From NCBI RefSeq assembly GCF_014596565.1, contig NZ_NOIN01000005.1:62001-126000 (forward strand): 64,000 bases of DNA, written 5' to 3'. The DNA comes from Pseudomonas sp. PSB18. GTDB lineage: Bacteria; Pseudomonadota; Gammaproteobacteria; Pseudomonadales; Pseudomonadaceae. Shown here piece by piece: positions 36,143 to 45,051 of this stretch (its first letter is position 1; each line of letters starts with the position of its first letter). The position numbers and the translations under genes are program-made. The notes under the pieces were generated by a model. That model was given only the letters and a program-made list of their open reading frames with translations. It ran no database searches and had not been told where the DNA came from.

Positions 36143-37084
36143 ATGGATGCTGCCGAGCTGCTGGACCCTTCATATCGATTCTTGCTTGACGAACCGTCCA
36201 GCCCCTGGACGCTCGACACGCTTGCTGACATCAGACAACGGGTCAGCCGCGGCTATAAATCACCGCACGCCGCACGCTGTGAAATCAAATGGACAACTGA
36301 CTCGCCAGGGCTTCCAGGTGTTCGCATGTGCCTGTACCGCCCCGACTCGACCGCTGGACATCAAGTCCTGGCGCCCCTCCTGTACATCCACGGCGGCGGT
36401 TTTGTCCTGGGATGCCCTGAAATGGCCGACGACTACCTGGCCGACCTCGCCAACAGGCTGAAGATGGTGATAGTGGCGGTGGATTATCGGCTCGCGCCGG
36501 AGCATCCCTTCCCTGCCCCTCTGGAGGACTGCTACACCGTCCTGGAATGGATGGCGCGCAACAGCAAGCTCCTTGGCCTGGACATCAACAGATTGGTGGT
36601 CATGGGGCACAGCGCCGGGGCCGGACTTGCCGCTGCCCTGGCGATTGCCGTGCGGGACAGACAGCAGCATTCCATTGCCGGCCTGGTACTCGTCTACCCG
36701 ATGCTCGATCATCGAACAGGCTCATCGAGCGCGCCTGCCGATAATCCCACGACAGGAAAAACAGGTTGGGGGAGGCAAGCCAATCAGTTCTGCTGGCAAT
36801 GCATGCAAGGTTCATATGTCCTCGACGATGAAAGCGCGCCGCTGTTCTCGCCGGCCCTTGCGCCCGACCTGCAGGGCCTGCCACCCAGCTTCATCAGCGT
36901 CGGTGCACTGGACCTGTTCCTGGAGGAAGACGTGGATTTCGCGCTCAAGCTTTCGCGCTCTGGCGTCCCGGTGGAGCTCCACGTGTATCCCGGCGTACCC
37001 CATCTGTTCGACCTGTACCCGGGAGTGCTCACAGACCGATGTCATGCAGACGTGGTATCGGCGATCAGGAGGATGTGTGCCTGA
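36143..37084 (+). CDS. Alpha/beta hydrolase, HSL-type esterase
   Basis: A 313-aa hormone-sensitive-lipase family esterase. The oxyanion motif HGGG is at 83-86 (YIHGGGFVLG), nucleophile Ser157 is in MGHSAGAG, an acid lies in GALDLFLEED, and the base His is in PGVPHLFD. AAGGAG precedes the ATG. It follows the transketolase by 51 bp on the same strand and may free an esterified pathway substrate. No signal peptide, so cytosolic. Confidence 0.87.
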   Translation: MDAAELLDPSYRFLLDEPSSPWTLDTLADIRQRVSRGYKSPHAARCEIKWTTDSPGLPGVRMCLYRPDSTAGHQVLAPLLYIHGGGFVLGCPEMADDYLADLANRLKMVIVAVDYRLAPEHPFPAPLEDCYTVLEWMARNSKLLGLDINRLVVMGHSAGAGLAAALAIAVRDRQQHSIAGLVLVYPMLDHRTGSSSAPADNPTTGKTGWGRQANQFCWQCMQGSYVLDDESAPLFSPALAPDLQGLPPSFISVGALDLFLEEDVDFALKLSRSGVPVELHVYPGVPHLFDLYPGVLTDRCHADVVSAIRRMCA

Positions 37085-37120
37085 TGAAATCCATCATTGT
37101 TTCTATCGTGACAAGCCGGC

Positions 37121-37142
37121 GCCTCTGATCCTCCCGAGAGGC
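37121..37142. terminator. Weak hairpin between convergent genes
   Basis: GCCTCT (37121-37126), 10-nt loop, AGAGGC (37137-37142), in the 74-bp gap between the convergent esterase and SIS-domain genes. Position suggests termination; stem is short and there is no T-run. Confidence 0.35.
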
Positions 37143-37158
37143 ACCGCCACGCCCCGCC

Positions 37159-38187
37159 TTACCGCGTCTCGGTCACTTTCTTCAAGAACCGCGGCTGGTC
37201 AGGATCCCGCCCCCGAGACTCGGCCAGTCGGGCAGCCATCAGGTAGAACCCCTGGATCATGGTGAACGGCTCCAGCATCGAGTGTCCGGTGGGCTCGCTT
37301 GCAAGGTCGACCCCAGCCGTGCCCGACGGCGCGACAACCAGCACGTTTGCGCCACGTTTGCGCATGTCATCGACGAACGTCAGCGTGCCGGCCTGCTCGG
37401 GTCCACTGGGGGCGAACACCAACACGGGATAGCCCGGCTCGATGATCTCCATCGGCCCATGACGCACCTCCGCGCTGGAAAACGCTTCGGCCTGGATTCC
37501 GGAGGTTTCCTTGAGCTTGAGGGCGGCTTCCTGGGCAATCGGCAACGCACTGCCGCGGCCGATGACCAGCATCTTGTCGGCCGTGGTGAGCAAGGCCACC
37601 GCCCTGGACCAATCATGTCCGGCGGCAGCCCGCATCTGGCCCGGCAACGACGGTAATGCATCCATCAATGCGCGGTCGTTCGTCAATGAGGCCGCCAGGT
37701 TCGCTGTCAGCTGAACGCCGGCCATCAGCATGGCGACAAAGCTCTTCGTCGCTGCCACGCTCTGTTCGAGGCCGGCGGGCAACAGCATCGACGTGTCGCA
37801 GACTTCCGCCAAGGGAGATGCCGGTGTGTTGACGAAGGCTGCAGTTCTCGCCCCCAGTTGCTGGAGCCGTTCAACGCTGTCGATCAGGTCGGGGCTTTTG
37901 CCGGATTGAGAGAACGCCGCCACCCAGGCATTTTTCAGGCGCAATGGCGCTCGTTGCAGGCTGACCAGGGACAACGGGATGGACAGGCACGGCACACCCA
38001 CTTGGCTCATCAGCGCATGTCCGAAGTAGGCAGCGGCATGATCCGAACTGCCCCGCGCCACGGTGATCATCAAGTCGGGAACGTTCGCAGCCAATGTCTG
38101 CGCAAGCGCCTGGAGGGCGTGATCATCCTCCAGCATGCGCTGGAGAATGTCCGGTATGGACAGGGTTTCGATATGCATCAACGACAT
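37159..38187 (-). CDS. SIS-domain sugar isomerase/deaminase (GlmS C-half, NagB-II/FrlB-like)
   Basis: A 342-aa protein with two SIS phosphosugar-binding domains. The first has ARGSSDHAAAYFGH and AFSQSGKSPD; the second has VIGRGSALPIAQEAALKLKE and SSAEVRHGPMEII. The last carries the Glu/His region used for ring opening in GlmS-type enzymes. There is no glutaminase domain, so it would release or isomerise the amine rather than use glutamine. ATG 38187 follows GGAGA. Expected products are fructose/glucose-6-phosphate plus amine, if the partner ROK protein phosphorylates the sugar. GlcN6P deaminase or fructosamine-6-P deglycase activity cannot be told apart here. Confidence 0.8.
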   Translation of the reverse strand: MSLMHIETLSIPDILQRMLEDDHALQALAQTLAANVPDLMITVARGSSDHAAAYFGHALMSQVGVPCLSIPLSLVSLQRAPLRLKNAWVAAFSQSGKSPDLIDSVERLQQLGARTAAFVNTPASPLAEVCDTSMLLPAGLEQSVAATKSFVAMLMAGVQLTANLAASLTNDRALMDALPSLPGQMRAAAGHDWSRAVALLTTADKMLVIGRGSALPIAQEAALKLKETSGIQAEAFSSAEVRHGPMEIIEPGYPVLVFAPSGPEQAGTLTFVDDMRKRGANVLVVAPSGTAGVDLASEPTGHSMLEPFTMIQGFYLMAARLAESRGRDPDQPRFLKKVTETR

Positions 38188-38207
38188 CAATTTCTCCAGA
38201 GACCGAT

Positions 38208-39215
38208 TCAAGGGATGACCACAGGTTCAAGCGTGGCAGCGATCACTCGCTGATCGATCTGCTCAAGGTGAGCGGCGTCCATGGCCATGCTCAGGGCTCC
38301 CCACAGCGGTGCGTCCTGGGCAAACCGGGCCGCCACCACGTGGGGCGCGAACGGTACGATCCGGCCGATCAAATCCTTGATGAGCGGTTCCAGGAGGCTG
38401 GCCTGGCGGTACAGTCCACCGCCAATGGCGATGCACTCCACATCCAGGGCAACGGCGACGTTGGCCACCTGCACCGCGCAGGCCGTAATACGTTCGCGCA
38501 GTGCACGGCGCACCACCGCATCGCCACTGGAAAAAAGATCCAGCGCCTGATGACCTTCACCGAGCAACTGCCGGGCAAGCTCGCCCAGCGCGGTGCCGGA
38601 AAACAGCTCTTCCAACGGCGCGGCGCCCTCGGCGTGGGTGCGCCATCTGGCCGGGTCTTCGCTGTCGAGAAACGGCGACAACAGGTAGCCGATTTCCATC
38701 GCCGCGCCATTGTGTCCACGCAGCAACCGTCCATTGACGATGGCCGCCGCCGACAGCCCGGTGCCCAGGTTCAGGTAGATGGCATTGTCGATGCCCTGCA
38801 ACGCCCCCCAGCGGGCTTCCGCCAGGGCACCGGCCTTGACGTCATTGTCCAGCAACACCGAGGGGCATCCGAGCCCACGAACGATCAGCTCGTGCAGGTC
38901 CAGCCCATCCAGCCCGGGCGTGTTCGGGGCCATGAGCAAGGTGTGGCCGCGGATGACCCCGGGGAACACCGCGGCGACGCTGAGCAGCGGAGCGCCTTGG
39001 AAAGCCTCGGCACAGGCCCGCGCCGTATCGAGGATACGCTCCAGCGCGGCGACGCCGTGAAGGCCGTCGGCATGGGTCGCGACGATGTCACTGCGCAACT
39101 GCCCACTGGCGATGTCGTAACAGGCGACGTGGGTCTTGGTGCCCCCCACGTCGATAGCCAGCAGCAACCCCTGCCGGGGTACGTCGCGGCTGGATGATTC
39201 AAACGGCTGGTACAT
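38208..39215 (-). CDS. ROK-family kinase-like protein, zinc motif absent
   Basis: A 335-aa ROK-family protein without a DNA-binding domain, so probably a sugar kinase. The ATP phosphate loop LLAIDVGGTKTH and catalytic Asp region VLLDNDVKAG are present. The usual ROK signature is altered: GEIGH becomes MEIGY, and no CxCGxxGCxE zinc motif follows. ATG 39215 is preferred to an upstream TTG. It lies 20 bp before the SIS gene and would phosphorylate the substrate that the SIS protein acts on. Confidence 0.78.
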   Translation of the reverse strand: MYQPFESSSRDVPRQGLLLAIDVGGTKTHVACYDIASGQLRSDIVATHADGLHGVAALERILDTARACAEAFQGAPLLSVAAVFPGVIRGHTLLMAPNTPGLDGLDLHELIVRGLGCPSVLLDNDVKAGALAEARWGALQGIDNAIYLNLGTGLSAAAIVNGRLLRGHNGAAMEIGYLLSPFLDSEDPARWRTHAEGAAPLEELFSGTALGELARQLLGEGHQALDLFSSGDAVVRRALRERITACAVQVANVAVALDVECIAIGGGLYRQASLLEPLIKDLIGRIVPFAPHVVAARFAQDAPLWGALSMAMDAAHLEQIDQRVIAATLEPVVIP

Positions 39216-39224
39216 GGACAAGTC

Positions 39225-40628
39225 TCACTTCTCGAACGGCCAGAGCTTTTGCATCCGCGCCCATAACAGGAACACCACGGCACCCACGACCACCCACACC
39301 AGCGACCACTGGATCGGGTAAGCGCCGGGAGCGTTGTGATTGGAGGCGAAATAGATGTAGACCCAGCCCAGCAAGGCGATCACCGCAGGCACCGGGTAAA
39401 GCCACATTTTGTAAGGCCGGGCCAGGTGCGGCTTGGTCTTGCGCAATACGAACAAGGCCACGATCTGCGAGAGCGACTGCACCAGGATCATCACAGTGGT
39501 GAGCAACTGGATCAACGTGGTGAGGTCGGTCAAGCGGCCGATCATGAAGCCGGCGGAGGTCAGCACGCCCATGCTCAGGATGCCGTAGGTGGGGAACTGG
39601 TGCTTGGGGTGAGTCTTGCTGAATACGCCGAAGAAGACCTTGTCGTTCGCCGCCTCGAACGGCACCCGGGAACCACCCAGCAAACCGGCGAACACCGACG
39701 CCACCGCGGTGATCAGGATCAGCACGGTGACGACCGCGGCAGCCGTTTCGCCCCAGGTCTCACTGAGCACCACCGAGGCCACCGACTTGTACGCCGCCGA
39801 GTCCGGATCGAGCATGCGGTGCCAATCCACGACCCCCAGTACGCCCACTTGCATCAACAGGTAGATGCACAGAATGCCCAGGATCGACAGGACGATGGAT
39901 TTCGGGATCACGCGGCCGGGCTGTTCGACTTCCCCGGCCAGGTACGCCGAGGTGTTGTAGCCCAGGTAGTCATAAATGCCGATGGTCAGGCCGCCGGCCA
40001 TGCCGAACCAGAAGCCGCTGTCGACCAGGTTGAACGCGCCTTCGGGAAAGCTGAACGCCAGGTCGGCATGGAAGTGCGAAAGCGAGGCCACGATCAAGGC
40101 GCCGATGCTGACCAGCATGATGACCCACAGGACGATACTGAGCCGGGCAATCGATTCGATCTTGCGCCACAGCAACAGGACGATGGCCCAGATCAGCACC
40201 AGGCCGATGACGTTGCCCGCCGTCTGGCTCATCTGCGGCCAGAACCAGCTCAGGTACTGGACGAAACCGATGATGCCGGTGGACATGATCAACGGAATGA
40301 ACAGCATCGCCGTCCATACGAACAGAAACGGAAACAGCTTGCCGGTGCGCTTGCCAAAGGCTTCGCGCAGATACACATAGGTACCGCCCGCCCCCGGCAA
40401 AGACGCACCGAGTTCGGCCCATACCAGGCCATCGCAGAGCGCCAGCAGCGCGCCGAAAATCCAGCCGAGATACGCCTGGGGCCCGCCCATGGCGACGATC
40501 ATCGCCGGAATGGTGATGAACGGACCCACGCCGCACATCTGACTCATGTTGAGCGTGACAGCGGGAAACAAACCTATTTTGCGACGGATAGCCGACGTAC
40601 TTTGCCCGGCGGGAATTGGCGCATTCAT
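39225..40628 (-). CDS. APC-superfamily permease
   Basis: A 467-aa, about 12-helix permease: LFPAVTLNMSQMCGVGPFI, SLPGAGGTYVYLREAFG and IYDYLGYNTSAYLAGEVEQP are APC family positions. ATG 40628 (GAGG about 10 bp upstream) is chosen over upstream in-frame starts. It starts the leftward operon with ROK kinase and SIS protein. FrlA, the fructoselysine importer, is also an APC member beside a SIS deglycase, so import of an amine-linked sugar is a fair but unproven reading. Confidence 0.85.
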   Translation of the reverse strand: MNAPIPAGQSTSAIRRKIGLFPAVTLNMSQMCGVGPFITIPAMIVAMGGPQAYLGWIFGALLALCDGLVWAELGASLPGAGGTYVYLREAFGKRTGKLFPFLFVWTAMLFIPLIMSTGIIGFVQYLSWFWPQMSQTAGNVIGLVLIWAIVLLLWRKIESIARLSIVLWVIMLVSIGALIVASLSHFHADLAFSFPEGAFNLVDSGFWFGMAGGLTIGIYDYLGYNTSAYLAGEVEQPGRVIPKSIVLSILGILCIYLLMQVGVLGVVDWHRMLDPDSAAYKSVASVVLSETWGETAAAVVTVLILITAVASVFAGLLGGSRVPFEAANDKVFFGVFSKTHPKHQFPTYGILSMGVLTSAGFMIGRLTDLTTLIQLLTTVMILVQSLSQIVALFVLRKTKPHLARPYKMWLYPVPAVIALLGWVYIYFASNHNAPGAYPIQWSLVWVVVGAVVFLLWARMQKLWPFEK

Positions 40629-40826
40629 CGATGACGACCTCGTGTGGATGGACAGTGCGGTTGGGGCAGGCTTTGAAGTCATGCATGCCAGCAACTGGCG
40701 TCTGTCGCATGGACCTTATTGTTATTGGGCATCGCCCCCGCCATGAGCCGGGGCAGCACTAGAAAATCACAGCGGAGATATTAATTCAACTTGATTTAAT
40801 TAATACCCAGCCGCGATGATTCGCCG
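40629..40826. promoter_or_regulatory. Divergent region with AT-rich palindromic operator
   Basis: A 198-bp gap between the APC permease and the ROK repressor. TATTAATT (40779-40786) and AATTAATA (40798-40805) form a perfect 8-bp inverted repeat around an 11-bp spacer, directly upstream of the repressor gene. AT-rich inverted repeats are the known style of NagC/Mlc ROK-repressor sites. Confidence 0.6.
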
Positions 40827-42029
40827 ATGAAAACCACCAGCAGCCCCATGACCACCACCGGCACCAACGCCGAACACTCCCGTCAGCACAACCGTCGGGT
40901 GATCCTCGAAGCGGTTCGCCTGGCCGGACGCCTGACCCGTGCCGACCTGACACGCCTGACTTCGCTTACGGCACAGACGGTGTCCAACATCGTCAGCGAG
41001 CTGCAAAGCGAAGGCATGCTGCTCGCCCATACGCCGGAAAAAGGTGCGCGGGGCCAGCCGGCGGTGCCGCTCTCGATCAACCCAGAAGGCGGCTTCTCCA
41101 TCGGTTTTCATGTCGAGCAACACTGCATCATCGGCGTGCTGCTCAACCTGCTGGGCGAGACCCTTGCCCAAGTGACCCTGCCGGTCCGTTACCCGACCTA
41201 CGATCAGGCTCTCCCACTGATCCTGCAGGTCATCGAAGACTTCCGCCGACAGCGTCCCCGCGGCCGTTTCATCGGCGCCGGTATCGCCCTGCCCGGCCCA
41301 TTCAACGTCGAAGGCATTACCTCGGTGGGCCCGACAGCGCTGTCGGGCTGGGATGGGCCGGACATCGCCCAGCGTTTTCAGCCATTGGCTGGCATGCCGG
41401 TATTGATCGAGAACGATGCGACCTGCGCCGCCATGGGTGAACGCCTGCACGGCCTCGCCAGCGAAGTGCAGAACTTCGTCCACCTGTTCATCGGCAGCGG
41501 CCTGGGCGCCGGCATGTACCTGGGAAATCGCCTGTATGCCGGCCATTGGCACAACGCCGGCGAAATCGGCCACATGACCGTGATTGCCAATGGCAAGGCC
41601 TGCTCCTGCGGCAACCAGGGTTGCCTGGAACGCTACATTTCCATCGCGGCGCTGATGGAACACCTGGGCCGCGACACCGATCAGAACCTGTCGGCAGAGG
41701 ACATGGACGATCCCCATGTCAGCGCCGCCATCGACGCCTGGCTTGACGAAGCGGCCCCAGCCTTGCGCCAGGCCATCAACATTCTGGAATCCTTGCTCGA
41801 CCCGCAGACCATCCTGATCAGCGGTTTCCTGCCCGAAGCGCTGCTGAAGGAACTGATCCGCAGGCTCGAGCCCCTGAGTCGCTCCATCAGCAGTCGCGCG
41901 GATCGCCAGTATCCTCGCGTGCAACTGGGCTCCGCCGGCCCCGATGCCGTTGCGGTCGGGGCCGCGGCCCTGATGATCCTGGCGGAAATCAGCCCCGATT
42001 ATGAGGCGTTGCTGAAGATGCCCCTGTAA
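40827..42029 (+). CDS. ROK-family transcriptional repressor (NagC/Mlc-like)
   Basis: A 400-aa regulator. The N-terminal winged HTH (about 18-80, with RAGRLTRADL-like sequence AGRLTRADLTRLTSLTAQTV) is fused to a ROK domain with the intact signature GEIGHMTV and zinc motif CSCGNQGCLE. Such proteins release DNA on binding a sugar phosphate or amino sugar. It is divergent from the permease/kinase/SIS operon and probably represses it through the palindrome at 40779-40805. It begins at the first Met; a second Met seven residues on is possible. Confidence 0.88.
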   Translation: MKTTSSPMTTTGTNAEHSRQHNRRVILEAVRLAGRLTRADLTRLTSLTAQTVSNIVSELQSEGMLLAHTPEKGARGQPAVPLSINPEGGFSIGFHVEQHCIIGVLLNLLGETLAQVTLPVRYPTYDQALPLILQVIEDFRRQRPRGRFIGAGIALPGPFNVEGITSVGPTALSGWDGPDIAQRFQPLAGMPVLIENDATCAAMGERLHGLASEVQNFVHLFIGSGLGAGMYLGNRLYAGHWHNAGEIGHMTVIANGKACSCGNQGCLERYISIAALMEHLGRDTDQNLSAEDMDDPHVSAAIDAWLDEAAPALRQAINILESLLDPQTILISGFLPEALLKELIRRLEPLSRSISSRADRQYPRVQLGSAGPDAVAVGAAALMILAEISPDYEALLKMPL

Positions 42030-42083
42030 TCCCGGGCAAAGAGCGGGCAGGAATTCATCGCGAAGGAGCTGGGAGCTGACACA

Positions 42084-42167
42084 ATGCCCCACGTCTTCCT
42101 GCCCTATCGAGACTGCGCACTTGGATACTTCCGTCAAGAACCGTCGCAACGAGCTGTCGCTGGATAG
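42084..42167 (+). CDS. Possible leader peptide ORF (27 aa)
   Basis: A 27-codon frame, beginning MPHVFLPYRD and ending RAVAG, with a good ribosome site (GGAG 8 bp before the ATG). It overlaps the start of the MFS gene out of frame. It may be a translated leader or the true start followed by a frameshift. No similarity is recognised. Confidence 0.25.
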   Translation: MPHVFLPYRDCALGYFRQEPSQRAVAG

Positions 42168-43383
42168 CCTCAATTTTTTCCTCGCGGACGTGCGTGACGG
42201 CCTGGGTCCTTATCTGGCGATCTATTTGCTGGCGGTGCACAAGTGGAACCCGGCCAGTATCGGCCTGGTGATGACCCTCGCCGGTGTCGCTGCGCTGCTG
42301 GCCCAGGCCCCGGCGGGCGCGCTGCTCGACCGCACACACGCGAAACGGACAGTGATCATTGTCGCCGCACTGCTGGTGACCGGCAGCTGTCTGCTGCTGC
42401 CATGGATGAGTGCCCTCACCCTGGTCGCCCTGACCCAGACCGTCAGCGCCATTGCTGGCTCCGTGTTCGCCCCGGCCATCGCCGCCATTTCCCTGGGCAT
42501 CACCGGCCCACAGGCCTTCACCCGCCGCACCGGGCGCAACGAAACCTTCAACCATGCCGGCAATGCCTGCTCGGCGCTGCTGGCCGGCGGTTTCGCCTAT
42601 CTGTTCGGGCCGGTGGCGGTGTTTTATCTGATGGCGGTCATGACGGTGGGCAGCATCATTGCCGCCAGCCTGGTCTCGGCCAATGCCATCGACCATGACG
42701 TGGCCCGCGGTTTTACCCCGGCGTTGGCGGGCGGCCATGGGCATCCGTCCGGGCTCAGCGTGTTGTTGAGCAACCGGCCCCTGCGCTTGTTCGCGGTCTG
42801 CTGCGCACTGTTTCACCTGGCAAACGCCGCCATGCTGCCGCTGGTCAGCCAGAAGCTGGCGCTGGTCAACCTGCAGATGGCCACGCCACTGACCTCTGCC
42901 TGTATCGTCGCCGCACAGCTGGTGATGGTACCGATGGCGATCCTGGTCGGCGCCAAGGCCGACCAATGGGGGCGCAAGCCGCTGCTACTGGCCGGCTTCC
43001 TGATCCTGCCCCTGCGCGGGCTCCTGTACGTGGTCTCCAACGACCCCTACTGGCTGGTGGCGGTGCAATTACTCGACGGCGTCGGCGCCGGTATCTTCGG
43101 CGCGTTGTTTCCCGTGGTGGTCAAGGACCTGACCCAAGGCACCGGGCGTTTCAATGTCAGCCTGGGGGCCTTGTCCGCCGTGTTCGGCCTGGGTGCGGCA
43201 CTCAGCCCTGGCCTGGCGGGATGGGTGGTCCACAGTGCCGGCTACGATGCGGCTTTTGTCACCCTGGCGGCGGTCGCCGGGGTGGCGTTCCTGCTGCTGT
43301 TGCTGGCGATGCCGGAGACCCGGCATCACTCGACCGGTGCGAAAGAACTGGCGGCAGAAGCCGCCACGACGACTGCCACCTGA
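42121..43383 (+). CDS. MFS transporter
   Basis: A 420-aa 12-helix MFS protein: LNFFLADVRDGLGPYLAIYL, AGALLDRTHAKR between segments 2 and 3, and LIGAK-like LVGAKADQWGRKP at the mid loop. The start is unusual: TTG 42121, without a clear ribosome site, while a well-placed ATG at 42084 reads in another frame. It follows the ROK repressor by 91 bp and could export or import the same class of compound, but substrate is unknown. Convergent with the GGT gene. Confidence 0.8.
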   Translation: MDTSVKNRRNELSLDSLNFFLADVRDGLGPYLAIYLLAVHKWNPASIGLVMTLAGVAALLAQAPAGALLDRTHAKRTVIIVAALLVTGSCLLLPWMSALTLVALTQTVSAIAGSVFAPAIAAISLGITGPQAFTRRTGRNETFNHAGNACSALLAGGFAYLFGPVAVFYLMAVMTVGSIIAASLVSANAIDHDVARGFTPALAGGHGHPSGLSVLLSNRPLRLFAVCCALFHLANAAMLPLVSQKLALVNLQMATPLTSACIVAAQLVMVPMAILVGAKADQWGRKPLLLAGFLILPLRGLLYVVSNDPYWLVAVQLLDGVGAGIFGALFPVVVKDLTQGTGRFNVSLGALSAVFGLGAALSPGLAGWVVHSAGYDAAFVTLAAVAGVAFLLLLLAMPETRHHSTGAKELAAEAATTTAT

Positions 43384-43412
43384 TCAACCCGATATCACTT
43401 CCCGCCCCCGGG

Positions 43413-45023
43413 TTACCAGACCGCAATATGCGAATCCGCCCGAGGCTCGGTCCCGCCGCACAACACACCACTGACCGGATCGCGGAGGATGATCTGTCCG
43501 CGACCGTAGTCGGTCAGGTCGCTGCTGACCTGCACTTCATGGCCGCGGCGCGCCAGGGCGTTGACCAGGTCCGGTGACGCGCCGTGCTCGATGCCGACCT
43601 TCATCCCGCCCAGCCACTGCCAGCGCGGCGCGTCCAGGGCCGCCTGGGGGTTCAGGCCGAAGTCCACCAGGTTCATGACCATTTGCACGTGCCCCTGGGG
43701 CTGCATGTAGCCGCCCATGACGCCGAAAGGCCCCAGGGCCTGGCCGTTCTGGGTGAGGAAACCGGGGATGATGGTGTGAAAGGTCTTCTTGCCCGGCGCG
43801 AGGCAGTTGGCGTGCGTCGGGTCGAGGCTGAACTCCTGCCCGCGGTTCTGCAGGGCGATACCGCTGTGGGGCAGCACCACCCCGGAGCCGAAACCGTGGT
43901 AGTTGCTCTGGATGAACGAAACCATGTTGCCTTCTTCGTCGGCGGTCGCCAGGTACACCGTACCGCTGGCATGGGGATCGCCGGGCGCGGGTAGCTGGGC
44001 CTGTTCGCCTATCTGCCCACGGCGTCGGGCACTGTAGTCGTCACTCAGCAGATCGGCCACCGCCACGCGCATGTGCCGTGGATCGGTGATGTAGTGCAGG
44101 CCGTCGCTGTAGGCCAGCTTCATCGCTTCCAGTTGGCGATGCCAGGTCTGCTGGCTGTCGCGGTGATCGAAACTGAAACCCTCAAGGATGTTCAGCGCCA
44201 TCAAGGCCACCAGGCCCTGCCCGCTCGGTGGGATTTCCCAGACATCGATGCCTCGGTAGTTGACGTGGATCGGCTCCACCCACTGAGCGCGATAGTCCTT
44301 GAGGTCGGTGCTGCGCAGGTAGCCGCCGGTGGCGCGGGAATGGGCATCCAGGCGCTCGGCCAGGGCTCCGCGATAGAGGCTTTCGCAACGGGTGGCGGCG
44401 AGTTCTTCAAGGGTGCGGGCCTGGGCGGGGTTGCGGAAGATCTCCCCGGCCCGTGGCGCGCGCCCTTCGATCAGGAAGGTATCGAACCAGGCATCCAGCA
44501 CCGGGTCGCGATGGGGCGTGAACTCCTTCACCGCGATCTGCCATTGATGAGCGACCACTGGCGACACCGCGAATCCACCCCGCGCCAGGCTGATCGCCGG
44601 TTGCAGCAGATCGGCAAAGGGCAGCTTGCCGAAGCGTTGTGACAGTTCGGCCCAGGCCGATGGACAACCGGGCACCGTCACCGGCGTCCAGCCGTAGATC
44701 GGCATCCGTTCATGGCCGGCGGCCTGCACCGCTTCGACGCTCAGGGACACCGGGGCATGGCCGTTGCCATTGAGGCCGTGCAACTGCCCCTTGCACCAGA
44801 CCAAGGCGAAGGCGTCACCGCCGATGCCACAGCCGGTGGGCTCCACCACGGTCAGCGCCGCCGCCGTAGCGATGGCGGCATCGATGGCGTTACCGCCCTT
44901 TTGCATGATTTCGATACCCGCCTGTGCGGCCAGGGGCTGAGAGGCCGCGACCATGCCGCGCCGGGCAAAGACGCTCTGGCGTTGCGACGGATACGGGTAC
45001 TCGTGAGCAGAAAATTTCAACAT
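43413..45023 (-). CDS. Gamma-glutamyltransferase-like Ntn hydrolase (GGT family)
   Basis: A 536-aa GGT-family protein. The autoprocessing nucleophile is Thr355 (ASGTVYLATAD), which would become the N-terminus of the small subunit. Other motifs are GGNAIDAAIA, GCGIGGDAF and FGVMGGYMQPQGH. No signal peptide is visible, whereas E. coli GGT is periplasmic. It is the last gene of the operon with the amino-acid ABC importer, so it may hydrolyse gamma-glutamyl or related acyl amides after uptake. Exact substrate unknown. Confidence 0.85.
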   Translation of the reverse strand: MLKFSAHEYPYPSQRQSVFARRGMVAASQPLAAQAGIEIMQKGGNAIDAAIATAAALTVVEPTGCGIGGDAFALVWCKGQLHGLNGNGHAPVSLSVEAVQAAGHERMPIYGWTPVTVPGCPSAWAELSQRFGKLPFADLLQPAISLARGGFAVSPVVAHQWQIAVKEFTPHRDPVLDAWFDTFLIEGRAPRAGEIFRNPAQARTLEELAATRCESLYRGALAERLDAHSRATGGYLRSTDLKDYRAQWVEPIHVNYRGIDVWEIPPSGQGLVALMALNILEGFSFDHRDSQQTWHRQLEAMKLAYSDGLHYITDPRHMRVAVADLLSDDYSARRRGQIGEQAQLPAPGDPHASGTVYLATADEEGNMVSFIQSNYHGFGSGVVLPHSGIALQNRGQEFSLDPTHANCLAPGKKTFHTIIPGFLTQNGQALGPFGVMGGYMQPQGHVQMVMNLVDFGLNPQAALDAPRWQWLGGMKVGIEHGASPDLVNALARRGHEVQVSSDLTDYGRGQIILRDPVSGVLCGGTEPRADSHIAVW

Positions 45024-45051
45024 GACAAACTCTCTTCACAGACAAAACGAG

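Noticed and set aside
39336..40634. 432-aa plus-strand frame opposite the APC permease
   Set aside because: Antisense of a clear membrane protein, rich in Arg, Gln, His and Asp with no domain.
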